The translations under genes were made by a program, and so were the position numbers. From Symbiodinium natans (lineage: Eukaryota; Sar; Dinophyceae; Suessiales; Symbiodiniaceae), in NCBI GenBank assembly GCA_905221605.1, contig CAJNDS010002420.1:371587-435586 (forward strand): DNA of 64,000 nucleotides, given 5' to 3'. Numbering within the stretch: position 1 is the first letter of the stretch; each line of letters starts with the position of its first letter. Shown one piece after another: positions 47,601 through 58,888 of this stretch. The notes under the pieces are model-generated. The model was not told the origin of the DNA. It worked only from the letters and a program-made list of their open reading frames with translations, and ran no database searches.

Positions 47601-47732
47601 GTGGACCTTCTTGAGGGAACAAACCAGGTCCAACTCATTGCCAGCAAAGCAACCCAAATCCTCGCATTTTTGGGGATGCTCCCGCTTTATACTTATACTT
47701 ATACGAACCTTAATCGGGGAGCTTTTTTTTTT

Positions 47733-48055
47733 TTTGGGGGGGGGGGGGGGGGAGGGGTACTTTCATTCCGAGTAAGGATGTGAGTATAATGGGGAACATC
47801 CCAGGCATGTTGCTCAATTTCACGCCCCCCCCCCCCCCCCCCCCTCCCCTTTCTTTTCAACAGCTGAAACCCGACTGAGCGACTGCATCGCAAAACAAGC
47901 GCAAACAACCCGACATGAAGAAGAAGAAGAAGAAGAAGAAGAAGAAGAAGAAGAAGAAGAGGAATCGGCAGAAGAAAAAAGAAGAAGAATAACAATAACA
48001 AGAAGAATAAGAAAAATTAAAGAATAAGAATAGTAAGAAGAACAAGAAGAAGCTC
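47733..48055. repeat. homopolymers and GAA repeat
   Basis: A T/G run (47721-47752), C run (47825-47845) and GAA trinucleotide array (about 47917-47960), looser to 48055. Confidence 0.95.
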
Positions 48056-48303
48056 TCGAGCGAGGCCACCCTCAACGAGGGCCGCACACGAAAAGCGGAT
48101 GCGTATCCTTAGGTGGACAATAGCTGACGCACAACAAGCACACGTTGCCAAGGAACGCGTTGAATCCACGAACCCTGCACCCTAATCCCTAAACCCTAAA
48201 CCCTAAACCCTACCTTGGGCAAGACCCTCCGGCAATCTTCGATCTGGGATCCGGCCTTCGATTCAACTTGAATCGCTCTTGCATCGGGTTTCAATCTGGA
48301 ATA

Positions 48304-48424
48304 CTTGAAGGTTCATTGGTGCTTTTAAGTAGGGTTAGAAGCCCCCAAAGTAAGGATATACCCATAGTTACCCTACTTATAACTGTGCTTGTAAGTACCC
48401 GTGAAATTCCCATGAACCTCCAAG
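48304..48424. mobile_element. MITE family E, copy 2
   Basis: Ends CTTGAAGGTTCATTGGTGC and the inverse of CTTGGAGGTTCATGGG, with TA outside each end. Shares terminal motif GGTTCATGGG with 25252-25367. Confidence 0.6.
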
Positions 48425-48925
48425 TACTGGAACTCCGCATGTTAAATCGGACCTTGGGAAGCCGGTGGTTCACATACGTTAACGTCGTTAGGTGTATGGA
48501 GGCAGCTGTTTCATTCTGTGTTGTTCGAAGGGTGTTGAAAATCTGGGAAGGGTCTGGGGTGGGGGGTGGGCGTCGGGGGGGGGGGGGGGGGGTAGGTGAG
48601 CGCGTACCATGCATATGACACATACATGCATGCATACATACATCGCTGCAACAGCGACTAACAGCTTTAGGCGTCTGCTGACTCTCATCCTACCCCGGAT
48701 TGTCACTCAAGCTCACTCCCATGTGCTACAACAAAGAAGTCTTGACTGTTCTTGTTGTTGTGTTCTGCGCATGTCGCTAATCTCAGCTTATGTTGTGCTA
48801 TGTTGTAGTATCAAACCTCAGGCTCGACGGGGCCATATTGCGCTATGCTATGCTCCGTGTTCTTCTCTTACGCTTTTTTCTTATACTATGGACATTCCTC
48901 ATCATAGTATCCTATTGCCTTCTAG
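48425..48925. other. unique stretch with G run
   Basis: An 18-base G run at 48575-48592. Overlapping ORFs up to 120 codons on both strands without motifs. No gene is called. Confidence 0.45.
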
Positions 48926-49033
48926 TGCATCCCCAAACCCGAATCCCCAAACCCCAAACCCCAAACCATAACCCCCAAACCCCAAACCCCAAACCCTAAA
49001 CCCTAAACCCCAAACCCTAAACCCTAAACCCAC
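48926..49033. repeat. CCCCAAA/CCCTAAA tract
   Basis: A degenerate tract whose right edge on the minus strand is GTGGGTTTAGGG, the donor of the adjacent exon. Confidence 0.85.
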
Positions 49034-49159
49034 CCACGTTGGGGGCTGTCCTGGGCCTTGGGTGCTGAAAGTGTCGGTGGCTGGGCGGCGGCCCCTTGCC
49101 CTGCGACGCCGTTTTGGTCGGCCGCGGCGCCGGTGAAGGAGAAAACCCGGAGTTGCTGC
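49034..49159 (-). CDS. putative internal exon (42 codons)
   Basis: Minus strand: CTATCCCCAG| then 126 bp open (contains VFSFTGAAADQNGVAGQGAA and AQPPTLSAPKAQD), then GG|GTGGGTTTAGGG. The length is a multiple of three. Alanine/proline/glutamine-rich, probably disordered. Family unknown. Confidence 0.5.
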
Positions 49160-49198
49160 CTGGGGATAGACATCAAGATCAAAGTAAGAATATCTATG

Positions 49199-49292
49199 TT
49201 TAGGGTTTAGGGTTTAGGGTTTAGGGTTTAGGGTTTAGGGTTTAGGGTTTAGGGTTTAGGGTTTAGGGTTTAGGGTTTAGGGTTTAGGGTTT
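49199..49292. repeat. TTTAGGG array
   Basis: About thirteen clean units, followed by a TA microsatellite (49298-49375). Confidence 0.97.
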
Positions 49293-49375
49293 AGAGATTT
49301 ATATATATACACACTTATATATAATCGGGAATACATGTAGATATATATATATATATGTATACATACATACACACT

Positions 49376-49860
49376 TATACTTATGTTTCATCATTTTGCG
49401 GATATGTATCATATCTTATTTGCTTTCAAGACTGTGTTGGCTTAAGTGGCAAAATGAATAATCCAAAACAGTGTAGAGTTTACTCACTCAGCTACTTAGT
49501 ATCACATCCTATTGAGGTATGTGAACCATAAACCCTTTCAGGGTTCATTTGGTCCCTGAGCTAGGGTTGGCGGGGTTTTGGGTTGAGCCAAGAAGCAACC
49601 TGCAAAGCAAGCCTCACACAGAGAGAGTTCAACATAGAATCCCAGTTGAACCACAACTTCCCCTCTCCCCCAGAAGACAACCCCCCCCCCCCCCCCCCGC
49701 CCTCCAAACCCTGAACAACACCCACTCAAGGCTAGCTGAACTTCTTGAAGGGGAAATTGAAAGCTACCCCTGGAGGTATTCTTTCGCCCTGTAGTCCCTA
49801 AGCCTCTAGGCTAAGGTTTAGGAACTTACCCTAAACCCTATACCCTAAACCCTAATCCCT
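49376..49860. other. unique stretch with C run
   Basis: An 18-base C run at 49681-49698. ORFs of 63 and 81 codons without motifs. No gene is called. Confidence 0.45.
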
Positions 49861-49864
49861 AAAC

Positions 49865-49999
49865 GAACCAAAGACATGGAGAGCTGAGGTCCGGATCCTT
49901 TCATCTTCGGTCGGAAGCTTTTGCGGTGGAGCTGGGGCTGGGTGTCCTTGCACCTTCATCGCCTCAGAGGATGTCTCGGCGGATCGGGCTTTTGGTCCT
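49865..49999 (-). CDS. putative internal exon (45 codons)
   Basis: Minus strand: AAACCCTAG| then 135 bp open (contains ARSAETSSEAMKVQGHPAPA and PPQKLPTEDERIRTSALHVF), then TTC|GTTTAGGG. Both splice-like borders are telomere-type units and the length is a multiple of three. Likely disordered linker. Family unknown. Confidence 0.5.
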
Positions 50000-50965
50000 C
50001 TAGGGTTTAGGGTTTAGGGTTTAGGGCTCAGGGTTCGGGCTTAGGGTTTAGGGCTTAGGGTGTGTAGAGCTCAGGGACTGAAGGCTTCATTTGGGCTGAA
50101 GGAGCGAATTTGGGCTTGAGGGCTGCAGGTGCCAGGGGTTTAGGGTTTAGGGTTTAGGGTTTAGGGTTTAGGGTTTAGGGTTTAGGGTTTAGGGTTTAGG
50201 GTTTAGGGCTTGCGAATCACGGCTTCTTGGGCTTTGGGCGCCCAGTCGCGGCTCTGAAGCCTGAGTCACAGTCCTTTCGGGTTTAGGGTTTAGGGTTTAG
50301 GGTTTAGGGCTTAGGGCTTAGGGGTTTCTTACAGTGGTAAGAACAGTAGCACCAACAAAGGACCTAAAGCCTCTACAAGCCCGTACCCCTGAACCCCGAC
50401 AATAACCCTAAACCCTAAACCCTAAAGGCCCAAACCCTAAACCCTCCAAACCCCAAAAAACCTTAGAATGACCCCGGCTTGTGGGAGTGGCTGATCTGGC
50501 GTGAGAAGCCCTAACCCTAAACCCTAAACCCTTTGGGCGTCCACAGCGGCTATGTTGGGTTTCGGGGTTTCGGGCTTGGGGAACTGGGGCCTGGGAATTG
50601 GGGTTTCGAAGTTTTCAAATTGTAGGGTAGGGTTCAGGGTTCAGGGTTCAGGGTTTAGGGTTTAGGATTTAGGGTTTAGGGTTTAGGGTTTAGGGTTCAG
50701 GGTTCAGGGTTTAGGGTGTAGGGTTTAGGGTTTAGGGTTTGGGGCCTGGGAAGGTGAGGTGTGAGGGTGCTGGGCTCGAGGGTCTGAAGGTTTTAGGGGT
50801 TTAGGATCTTCGAGCCTTGGGGCTTGGTCCAGGATTTACGGGTCATTTCTTTGTTAGGGTTTAGGGTTTAGGGTTTAGGGTTTAGGGTTTAGGGTTTAGG
50901 GTTTAGGGTTTAGGGTTTAGGGTTTAGGGTTTAGGGTTTAGGGTTTAGGGTTTAGGGTTTGGGTT
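50000..50965. repeat. TTTAGGG arrays
   Basis: TTTAGGG at 50000-50070, 50137-50212, 50279-50330, 50637-50745 (with TTCAGGG variants) and 50855-50965. Short unique islands between are unassigned. Confidence 0.9.
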
Positions 50966-51600
50966 TTGGGTTTTGGGTTTTGGGTTTTAGGGCGTTGGCG
51001 TTCCGGATTCTGGGTTTTGGGGTGTTTAGGATGTATTTTTTTTTTGAGGGGGGGGGTTGGACTGTAGGGTTTTTTGGGGGAGTTGTTGGTGTTGTACTCG
51101 GAATGACGAGTAGACAAACCGGACCTGCGAACTGCAGCATCCCCCCACATTGCAGGCAGGGAACTTCTCTGAACTCAAGACCCCTGAACCCTGAACCCCA
51201 AACCCTAAACCTTAAGCCCGAACTCTGGTGTGGCAAAAATGAAAGATCCCTTACAAACTCGACTGCCACACGCTGTAAAAGACCCCAAACCCTAAACCCT
51301 AAACCCTAAACCCTAAACCCTAAACCCCGAAAAACCTCAAAAAGCCCTGAATCAGATTTCACGACCAAGCGCTTCAGCTCTTAACGGCAAGAGACGATAC
51401 TCCCCTCAAAACCATGTTATGTTTACACAGATACAACACCTTGGGATACATACATATATATCTGTAAGAGGAACCTTTATGTATTATTAGGCATGTTCTC
51501 TTTGTTTTAATATGTTCTATTCTACTGAAGGTTTCGGGTTTAGGGTTTAGGGTCTAGGCTCAGGACTCATCGGGACGTCTGCTACTTGGATTATGGGATT
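50966..51600. other. TTTTGGG tract, unique stretch, CCCTAAA remnant
   Basis: GGGTTTT repeats (50957-50990), a poly-T/G tract, CCCTAAA at 51290-51328. ORFs on both strands are largely translated repeat. No gene is called. Confidence 0.6.
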
Positions 51601-54600
51601 TAGGGTCTTAATGTTGGGAGTTAGCAAGAGTGTTTAAGCAAGCTAGATAACAACAAGGAAGAAAAAGGGACGAGCCACGAGCATAATGTAGAACAAATGA
51701 CAAAGAGAAGTGCCCGCACTCAGCCTCACTGCATTCATCATCTAGTCCTCCCTTCTTTCTCTTCTGTGGTTCTCTTCTTGCAGAATGAACATTTAAGACC
51801 ACAAACCAATCTCATTACTTTCATCCTCCCTCTTCTCTCTGCTCTCTCCCTTCTAGCTTTCGTCTTGTCTCGTTTTCTTGTGGAAGAGAGAATGCATAAC
51901 ACTAGATGAGCGAAGCACATGGACGGGAAGAGAGAGAAGCAAGTACTTGTTTGTTGCATAAGGGAGACACACTCTCCCCTAGCTAGGGCAGGGGTGAGTT
52001 CCCTGGTTCCCCTTTTTTTTGCGTTCCAACGTTTCTATTCCTTTTAAAGAGAAAGAAGGGGGTAAACACAAGGGCGAAGACGGTTCCCCTGTCCACTTGT
52101 GCAATTTTTTTGGACTTACCCATTCAACGAGAAAAGAACAGACAGCAAGAGGAAAGCAACAAACATTTGACTAACGTGCGGTTCTTTCAGGAGAAAAGGA
52201 GTCGGGTAACAGGAGAAGAACAACGAAGAGGTAAACATTCAAATACGTCATTCTTCTATTTACACACTGTCCTCATCTCTCCTCTCTTCCCTTTCTTGTT
52301 GGAAGAAGAAAAAAGGAAGGAAATAAACCATAAGGGGGAGGCGCCCCATCCTCTCCTCACCTCTCTTATCTCCCTCTCTGGCTTTGTTCTTGTCGGAAAG
52401 AGAGATGAATGTCCAAGAACCCAAGATCATCTCGTTACCTTCGTCCTCGCTCTCCTCTCTTCTCCCTTTTTCTCTGCTCTTTGCTTTTCTTTTTGAGGAG
52501 AGAAACTGCAAGCAGTCTCGCGAAGTCGGATTTGGGGCTGCGCGCGTGCGAGTGGGGGCCTCCTTCCACAAACCCCTCGAGAGAAAGGAAACAGAAAGAA
52601 AGAACGAAACAAAGAAAGCAAGACAGACAGAAAGAAAGAAAGCAGGCAGCTGTTCGCTGCAAAGGGGTTTCGGCTCCCCTGGTGCAGGCCTGGGTTCCCT
52701 GGGCTCCTCTTCGCATAGAGTGCGGTTGAGTTCCCTTATTCCTCCATTTTGCCTTCATGCCTCCACTGCGTTCCAACTTTTCTGAGCAGTACGCACAAGA
52801 CAACACTAGGAACGAACAACAAATGACAAAGAGAAATGCCCGCGCTCAGTCTCACCGCATTCATCCTCTTATCCTCTCTTTGTTCTCTTCTGTGGTTCTC
52901 TTCTTGCAGAAAGACTTACGAACGGAAGCCAATCTCACTGCTTTCATCTTCCCTCTTCTCTCTGCGCTCTCCCTTCTAGCTTTTGTCTCTTCTTGTTTAT
53001 TCTTATGGAGGAAAGAATGCATGACATTAGATGAGCGAAGCGTCTGGACGGGAAGAGAGAGAAGCAAGTACTTGTTTGTTGCATAAGTGAGGCACACTTC
53101 TTCCCCTAGAGCAGGGATGAGTTCCCCTGTTCCCTTCCTTTTGCCTTCTGTAATGCCTCCCCAGCGTTCCAACTTCTTTCTAAGGAGAAAGAAGGGAGTA
53201 AATACAAGGACGAAGACGGTTACCCTGTCCACTTGTGCATGTTCTTTTCGTCTACCCATTCAGCGAGAAAGGAACAGACAATAGGGGAAAGCACAAGGAC
53301 CTAACAAGAGTGTCTAAGCAAGCTAACAGCAAGAAAAAGAAAGAGAAAGCCACGAGCAGAATGTACAAGAAAAAAGCACAAGGAAGGAATAGCACATAAT
53401 AAAGATAAGCGCCCTTGCTCAGTCTCACTGCATTCATCCTGCATGTGGTCCTCTTCTTGCAGAATGAAGATTTAAGAACACAAACCAATCTCACTACTTT
53501 CATCCTCCCTCTTCTCTCTCTGCGCTCTCCCTTCTAGCTTTTGTCTCTTCTTGTTTTCTTATGGAGGAAAGAATGCATAACGCTAGATGAGCGAAGCATC
53601 TGGACGGGAACAGAGAGAGAAGCAAGTACTTGTTTGTTGCATAAGGAGGCACACTTTCTCCCTAGAGCCGGGATGAGTTCCCCTGCTCCCCTTCCTTTTG
53701 CCTTCTGTAATGCCTCCCCAGCGTTCCAACTTCTTTTAAGGAGAAAGCAGGGAGTAAATACAAGGACGAAGACGGTTCCCCTGTCCACTCGCGCGTGTTC
53801 TTTTCGTCTACCCACTCAGCGAGAAAGGAACAGACAATAGGGGAAAGCACAAGGAACTAACAAGAGTGTCTAAGCAAGCTAACAGCAAGAAAAAGAAAGA
53901 GAAAGCCACGAGCAGAATGTACAAGAAAAAAGCACAAGGAAGGAATAACAAATAATAAAGATAAGCGCCCTTACTCAGTCTCACTGCGTTCATCCTCCAT
54001 GTGGTCCTCTTCTTGCAGAATGAAGATTTAAGAACACGAACCAATCTCACTACTTTCATCCTCCCTCTTCTCTCTGATCTCTCCCTTCTAGCTTTTGTCT
54101 CTTCTTGCTTTTCTTATGGAGGAAAGAATGCATAACACTAGATGAGCGAAGCATCTGGACGGGAAGAGAGAGAAGCAAGTACTTGTTTGTTGCATAAGGG
54201 AGGCACACTTTTCCGCTCTGTTCCACTCCTTTTGTGTTCGTTCATCCCTCTCTGCGTTCCAACTTTTCTGTTCCTTCTTGTAGGGACAAAAAAGGGAGGT
54301 GCGTAAAAGGACGAAGACGGTTCCCCTGTCCACTTGTGCAATGTTTTTGGACTTGCCCATTCAACGAGAAAAGAACAGACAACAAGAGGAAAGCAACAAA
54401 CATTTGACTAACGTGCGGTTCTTTCAGGAGAACAAGGAGTCGGATAACAGGAGAAGAACAACGAAGAGGTAAACATTCAAATATGTCACTCTTCTATTTA
54501 CACACTGTCCTCATCTCTCGTCTCTTCCCTTTCTTGTTGGAAGAAGAAAAAGAAAGGAATAAACAAAACATAAGGGGGAGGAGCCCTGATTTATTCTCAC

Positions 54601-55521
54601 TGTCTTCATCCATCCGTTCCTCTCCTCTCTTATCTCTCTTCTTTGGCTCTGTTCTTGCTGGAAAGAAAAATGAATGTCCAAGAGCCCAAGATCATCCCGC
54701 TACCTTCGTCCTCGCCCTCCTCTCTTCTCCATTTTTCTCTGCTCTTTGCTTTTCTTATGGAGGAGAGAATTGCAAACAGTCTCGCGTTGTCGGATTTGGG
54801 GCTGCGCGCGTGCGTGTGGGGGTCTCCCCCACAAACCCCTCGAAAGAAAGAAATAAAAATAGAAAGCAAGAAAGCGCAAAGATAGAACAAGGAAAGAAAG
54901 CAGGTAGCTGTTCGTTGCAAAGGGGGTCTCGGCTCCCCCTAGTGCAGGCCTGAGTTCCCTTGTTCCCTCCATTTTGTCATAGGTGAGAAAAGCACATGGA
55001 CGAGAAGAGAGAAGCAGGCAGTTGTTCGTTGCAAAAGTGGCCCCTTTGGCTGAGTTCCCCTGTTCCCTCCAGTTTGTCTTCTGCAATCCACCCCCCTGAC
55101 TTCCAACAGTTCTGTTCAGATAGGACAAAACGGCTCCCCTGTTCATTTGTGCATTTTCTTTTCAACAGACTCATTCGGCGAGAAGGAACAGACAACAAGA
55201 GGAAAACACCAAGGAATGAACAAAAGTCCATTATTTTCGTTTTTCTTATCGAGGGGAGGAAGGGTTCGGAGAACAGGAGGAGGACAAAGAACAAATCAAT
55301 TGTCGTAGAATACCTTATGCCCTCTCCTCTCGTCCCTTTCTTGCCTTTGGGAAGAAGAAAGAACGAAGGAAGGAATAAACAACAAATTCTGAGAGGCGCC
55401 ACTAGTCAATCATCCACCCTTGCCTCTCTTGTTTCTAATCTTTGGCTCTCTCCATACCAAGAATGTTTGTGTAAGGACGCAAATCATCCCACTGCAATGT
55501 CCTCCCTCTTCTCTCTGCTCG

Positions 55522-55571
<50 letters not shown>

Positions 55572-55610
55572 GCTTGTGTCTCTTCTTCTTGTTCTTCCTA
55601 GGGACGGCCT
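51601..55610. repeat. 4-kb nested duplication block
   Basis: Telomere-type repeats are absent here. Two near-identical copies are offset by 556 bp (for example 53281 and 53837). A longer-range copy is offset by about 2.24 kb (CATTCAACGA at 52121 and 54358). The segment GGACGGGAAGAGAGAGAAGC recurs near 51921, 53046 and 54158, with variants near 53601 and 55000. Plus strand alternates CT-rich and GA-rich stretches. Many ORFs of 60-200 codons exist on both strands, all low complexity, so I call no gene. Confidence 0.8.
55520..55568. repeat. CT dinucleotide array
   Basis: About 22 CT units. Confidence 0.97.
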
Positions 55611-55639
55611 TGGGCAGGGGTGGAATTTACGTCCTCCTT

Positions 55640-56390
55640 AAGTTTTTGGAAAACTGAGCTCCCAAAATGAAATCCCAAAATGACAAACCGCAAGCAGTGT
55701 CCCCCTTAAGTTTTTGGAGAACTGAGCTCCCAAAATGTCAAATCGCAAGCAGTGTCCACCTGAGATTTTTGGAAAACTGAGCACCCAAAATGACAAATCG
55801 CAAGCAGTGTCCCCCTTAAGTTCTTGGAAAACTGAGCTCCCAAAATGACAAATCGCAAGCAGTGCCCCCCTGAAGTTTTTGGAAAACTGAGCTTCCAAAA
55901 TGACACATCGCAAGCAGTGTCCCCGCAAGCAGTGTCCCCTTTAAGTTTTTGGCAAACTGAGCGCCCAAAGTGACAAATCGCAAGCAGTGTCCCCCCTAAG
56001 CTTTTGGAAAACTGGGCGCCCAAAATGACAAATCGCAAGCAGTGTCCCCCTTAAGTTCTTGGAAAACTGAGCTTCCAAAATGACACATCGCAAGCAGTGT
56101 CCCCGCAAGCAGTGTCCCCTTTAAGTTTTTGGCAAACTGAGCGCCCAAAGTGACAAATCGCAAGCAGTGTCCCCCCTAAGCTTTTGGAAACCTGGGCGCC
56201 CAAAATGACAAATCGCAAGCAGTGTCCCCCTTAAGTTCTTGGAAACCTGAGTGCCCCCCTGAAGTTTTTGGAAAACTGAGCTTCCAAAATGACACATCGC
56301 AAGCAGTGTCCCCTTTAAGTTTTTGGCAAACTGAGCGCCCAAAGTGACAAATCACAAGCAGTGTCCCCCCTAAGCTTTTGGAAAACTGGT
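55640..56390. repeat. 55-bp satellite with 180-bp higher-order repeat
   Basis: The unit contains CAAGCAGTGTCCCCCTTAAG and TTTTTGGAAAACTGAGC. Copies start at 55691, 55746, 55801 and 55856 (period 55). A larger segment repeats at an offset of 180 bp (CTTCCAAAATGACACATCGC at 55891 and 56071). The minus-strand ORFs across it are frame-rotating translations of the repeat. Confidence 0.95.
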
Positions 56391-56736
56391 TTAAGATTGT
56401 GGATTTGGGGTTTTGGGATTGGGCAACTACAACTGGGCCTAAAAGTATATAAGTCGGACAACTTTTGCTACAATTGGTTGTGACCTTGTTTGGGACTGAT
56501 TTAGAGGCGGGAGGGGCGCATCATGAGCATCAGCTGGGTCTTCTTCTGGTCACAAGCCCCCTAAGAACAACTGCCCCAGTGATTTCGCACGATTGACGAG
56601 GCAGGAGGGGCGCATCATGAGCATCAGCTGGGTCTTCGTCTGGTCACGTGGCCCCCTAAGCTCCAGACGCTTGCGAAACCAACTGCCCCAGTGATTTGGG
56701 CTTGATTGACGAGGCGGGATGGGCGTTGGGCGCCCA
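56391..56736. repeat. spacer with about 93-bp duplication
   Basis: GGGGCGCATCATGAGCATCA occurs near 56514 and 56607 with similar flanks. The motif CATCATGAGCATCAGCTGGG recurs at 57567. No gene. Confidence 0.8.
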
Positions 56737-56990
56737 AAATGACAAATCGCAAGCAGTGTCCCCCTTAAGTTTTTGGAAAACTGAGCTCCCAAAATAACAA
56801 ATCGCAAGCAGTGTCCCCCTTAAGTTTTTGGCAAACTGAGCGCCCCAAGCGACAAATCGCAAGCAGTGTCCCCCTTAAGTTTTTGGAAAACTGAGCGCCC
56901 AAAATGACAAATCGCAAGCAGTGTCCCCTGAAGGTTTTGGAAAACCGAGCTTCCAAAATGACAAATCGCAAGCATTGTCATCCCTTAACT
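56737..56990. repeat. 55-bp satellite, second block
   Basis: Four to five further units of the same satellite. Confidence 0.95.
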
Positions 56991-56999
56991 GTTTTGGAA

Positions 57000-57565
57000 A
57001 AGTGACCTTCCAAAGTGATAAATCGCCATATGTTTTTGCCTTAAGTCAGGGTTTGGGAAGCCCAAAATGTGCAAAAATCCACTGTAATTAGCCAATTTAA
57101 GGGGGGTTTTCCAAGGCCTATGTTTTAGCCTTATTACGCACAAAATGATCAAACATGATTGTTTTTTTACTATTTTGTAACGAAAATCCATATGTTTTTG
57201 GTTTTAATTCAGGGTTTGGGAAGGCCCAAATTGTGCAAGAAATCACTAAAATTTGCCATTGCGAGGGTTTTCCAAGGCCGCCAGACTAGCGAAAATCCCT
57301 ATGTTTTGGCCTTGATACGGAGTTTGGGAAGGCCCAAAATGGTCAAAAATCACTAAATTTTATAATTTGGTGGTTTTTCCAGGCTGCCAAACTAACGAAA
57401 ATCCCTATGTTTTGGCCTTAGTTCAGGGTTTGGGAAGGTCCAAATTGCGCAAAAATTTACTAAAATTTGCCATTTCGAAGGTTTTCCAAGGCCGCCAGAC
57501 TAGCGAAAATCCCTATGTTTTGGCCTTGATACGGAGTTTGGGAAGGCCCAAAAATGGTCAAAAAT
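57000..57565. repeat. about 107-bp satellite, block 1
   Basis: CGAAAATCCNTATGTTTT recurs at about 57180, 57289, 57395 and 57503. Open plus frames are repeat translation. Confidence 0.9.
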
Positions 57566-57984
57566 CATCATGAGCATCAGCTGGGTCGTGGTCATTTGCC
57601 GCGCCTGTCACCCACTGTAGGGTTGGGCAGGGTGGGGCGGACTGTGTGACTGCGCTTAAACACCAGTTCAAAAAAAAGGGGCCCTGCAGCTCTAAACCTC
57701 AGAGCTTGAAACTTGCAGCCTTGCACGCCAACCCCCTTCCCACCCTAAGCCTCAACCCTAAACAAAAAGAAAGCAAACCCTAAACCCTGCACCCTTTCAG
57801 CCCAGAACGCTAAGCACAAGCAGGAACAAGAGCTAAACCAATGAAGACCCAAGAGTCTGGTAGTGGACGCACGCCGAGAGTCTCAACGAACCTGCAGGGG
57901 GAACTGTGGGGAAGGGGGGTTTTGGGCGGTTTAGGGTTTAGGGTTTAGGGCGTGGGCTTTGGGGTGGTTTTGGCTGGGTCCGGC

Positions 57985-58100
57985 TGAGGGATGCGAGCCT
58001 CCTGCCGAAGCTGCAGCAGTTGTGACTGAACATGTCGTAGTCGCGTCCTCGCCACTCTCGGCAGAGGTGGAAGAGAATTTCTGCCACCTCCATGCGGCTC
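57985..58100 (-). CDS. PPPDE-type (DUF862/DeSI-like) thiol peptidase exon
   Basis: Minus frame reads MEVAEILFHLCREWRGRDYD then MFSHNCCSFGRRLAS. PPPDE peptidases (DeSI deSUMOylases and relatives) have a helix followed by Y-x-L/M-x-x-HNCN-x-F, where the Cys is the nucleophile. HNCCSF at the right distance after the YD fits. The catalytic His lies in an N-terminal part not present here, so this is one exon of a larger gene. Acceptor-like GAGGCCAG| near 58101. No clear GT at the 3' side. The overlapping plus and minus ORFs in other frames are shadows. Confidence 0.55.
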
Positions 58101-58213
58101 CTGGCCTCTGGGTTCTGGGTTTCGGGGTGTACTTTAAGATCCACAACTTGACCCTAAACCTTAAACCCAAATCAAAGCCAGGCAGCTGTAGATCCCAGAA
58201 GAATGCTGCACTC

Positions 58214-58387
58214 CTTGGTAGCCCAGTAACATATTGTAATAAGGGCACCTTTTTTTGGGGCTACTTACTTTATAAGGGAACCCTGAAACAAAAAAAGGGA
58301 AAAGGGTACCACTGGGCTACCAAGTTAGATACCCTAAACCCCTAAACCCTATAAACCCTAAACCCTGCCACCCACTGGGCTACCAAG
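58214..58387. mobile_element. MITE family A, copy 3, split by a CCCTAAA insert
   Basis: Left end CTTGGTAGCCCAGTAAC. The right end CCACTGGGCTACCAAG appears twice (58309-58324 and 58372-58387) with 47 bp of CCCTAAA-type sequence between. The element's target duplication ACTC (58210-58213, 58388-58391) flanks the outer pair, so the telomere-type tract entered after the MITE. Confidence 0.75.
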
Positions 58388-58888
58388 ACTCATAAACGTG
58401 CGCCGTCTCGGAGCGAGGTGGATCGCAAGCGACGCCGTGCACGCCATACGACCACTCGGCTCCGAAGACCTGAAGCGGGCAACGATGGGTGATCTTGTGG
58501 GTTTAGGGTTTAGGGTTTAGGGTTTTGGGGCTTAGGGGTTTTATGAAGCTGACACCATGCCCCATTTGTTCTACTTGCCTCCACGCCAATGTGGAAGGCT
58601 CCGCCGAGGGCCGGTCCAAAGTTCAACACGTGGTTGGGGCCCACGAAATTCCTTCGCATGTCTGAGAGGAGTCTGAGGAGGGGGAGGGGGTTCATGCAGG
58701 CAGCTGGGTCAATGGCTCTAGACAACAGAACTTGTGTACCCCTAAACCCTAAACTCAAACGGTGAATCAGGAGGCCGATTGAAAGCAAGTGTCTCCCCGA
58801 GGTTGTACACGTGCACCTCCACCGCCTGCGGTGCCGTGTCGCCAGTCAGGGGGCTGCGGTTGGTGGGGCTGCGAAGCTCGAGGTCCGC

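Larger units (their letters stand above)
57566..58888. other. non-satellite segment inside the 107-bp satellite
   Basis: About 1.3 kb with unique islands, CCCTAAA/TTTAGGG tracts (57775-57790, 57929-57950, 58330-58370, 58500-58525), a PPPDE-like exon and a family A MITE. The satellite resumes at 58889. Confidence 0.7.

Noticed and set aside
52110-55601. Genes in the 52-55 kb block (ORFs up to 201 codons)
   Set aside because: Low-complexity Lys/Glu/Arg or Ser/Leu composition, open on both strands and in duplicated copies. No motif.
55638-56862. Tandem-repeat protein gene on the minus strand
   Set aside because: The 55-bp period rotates the reading frame and there is no stable protein repeat.
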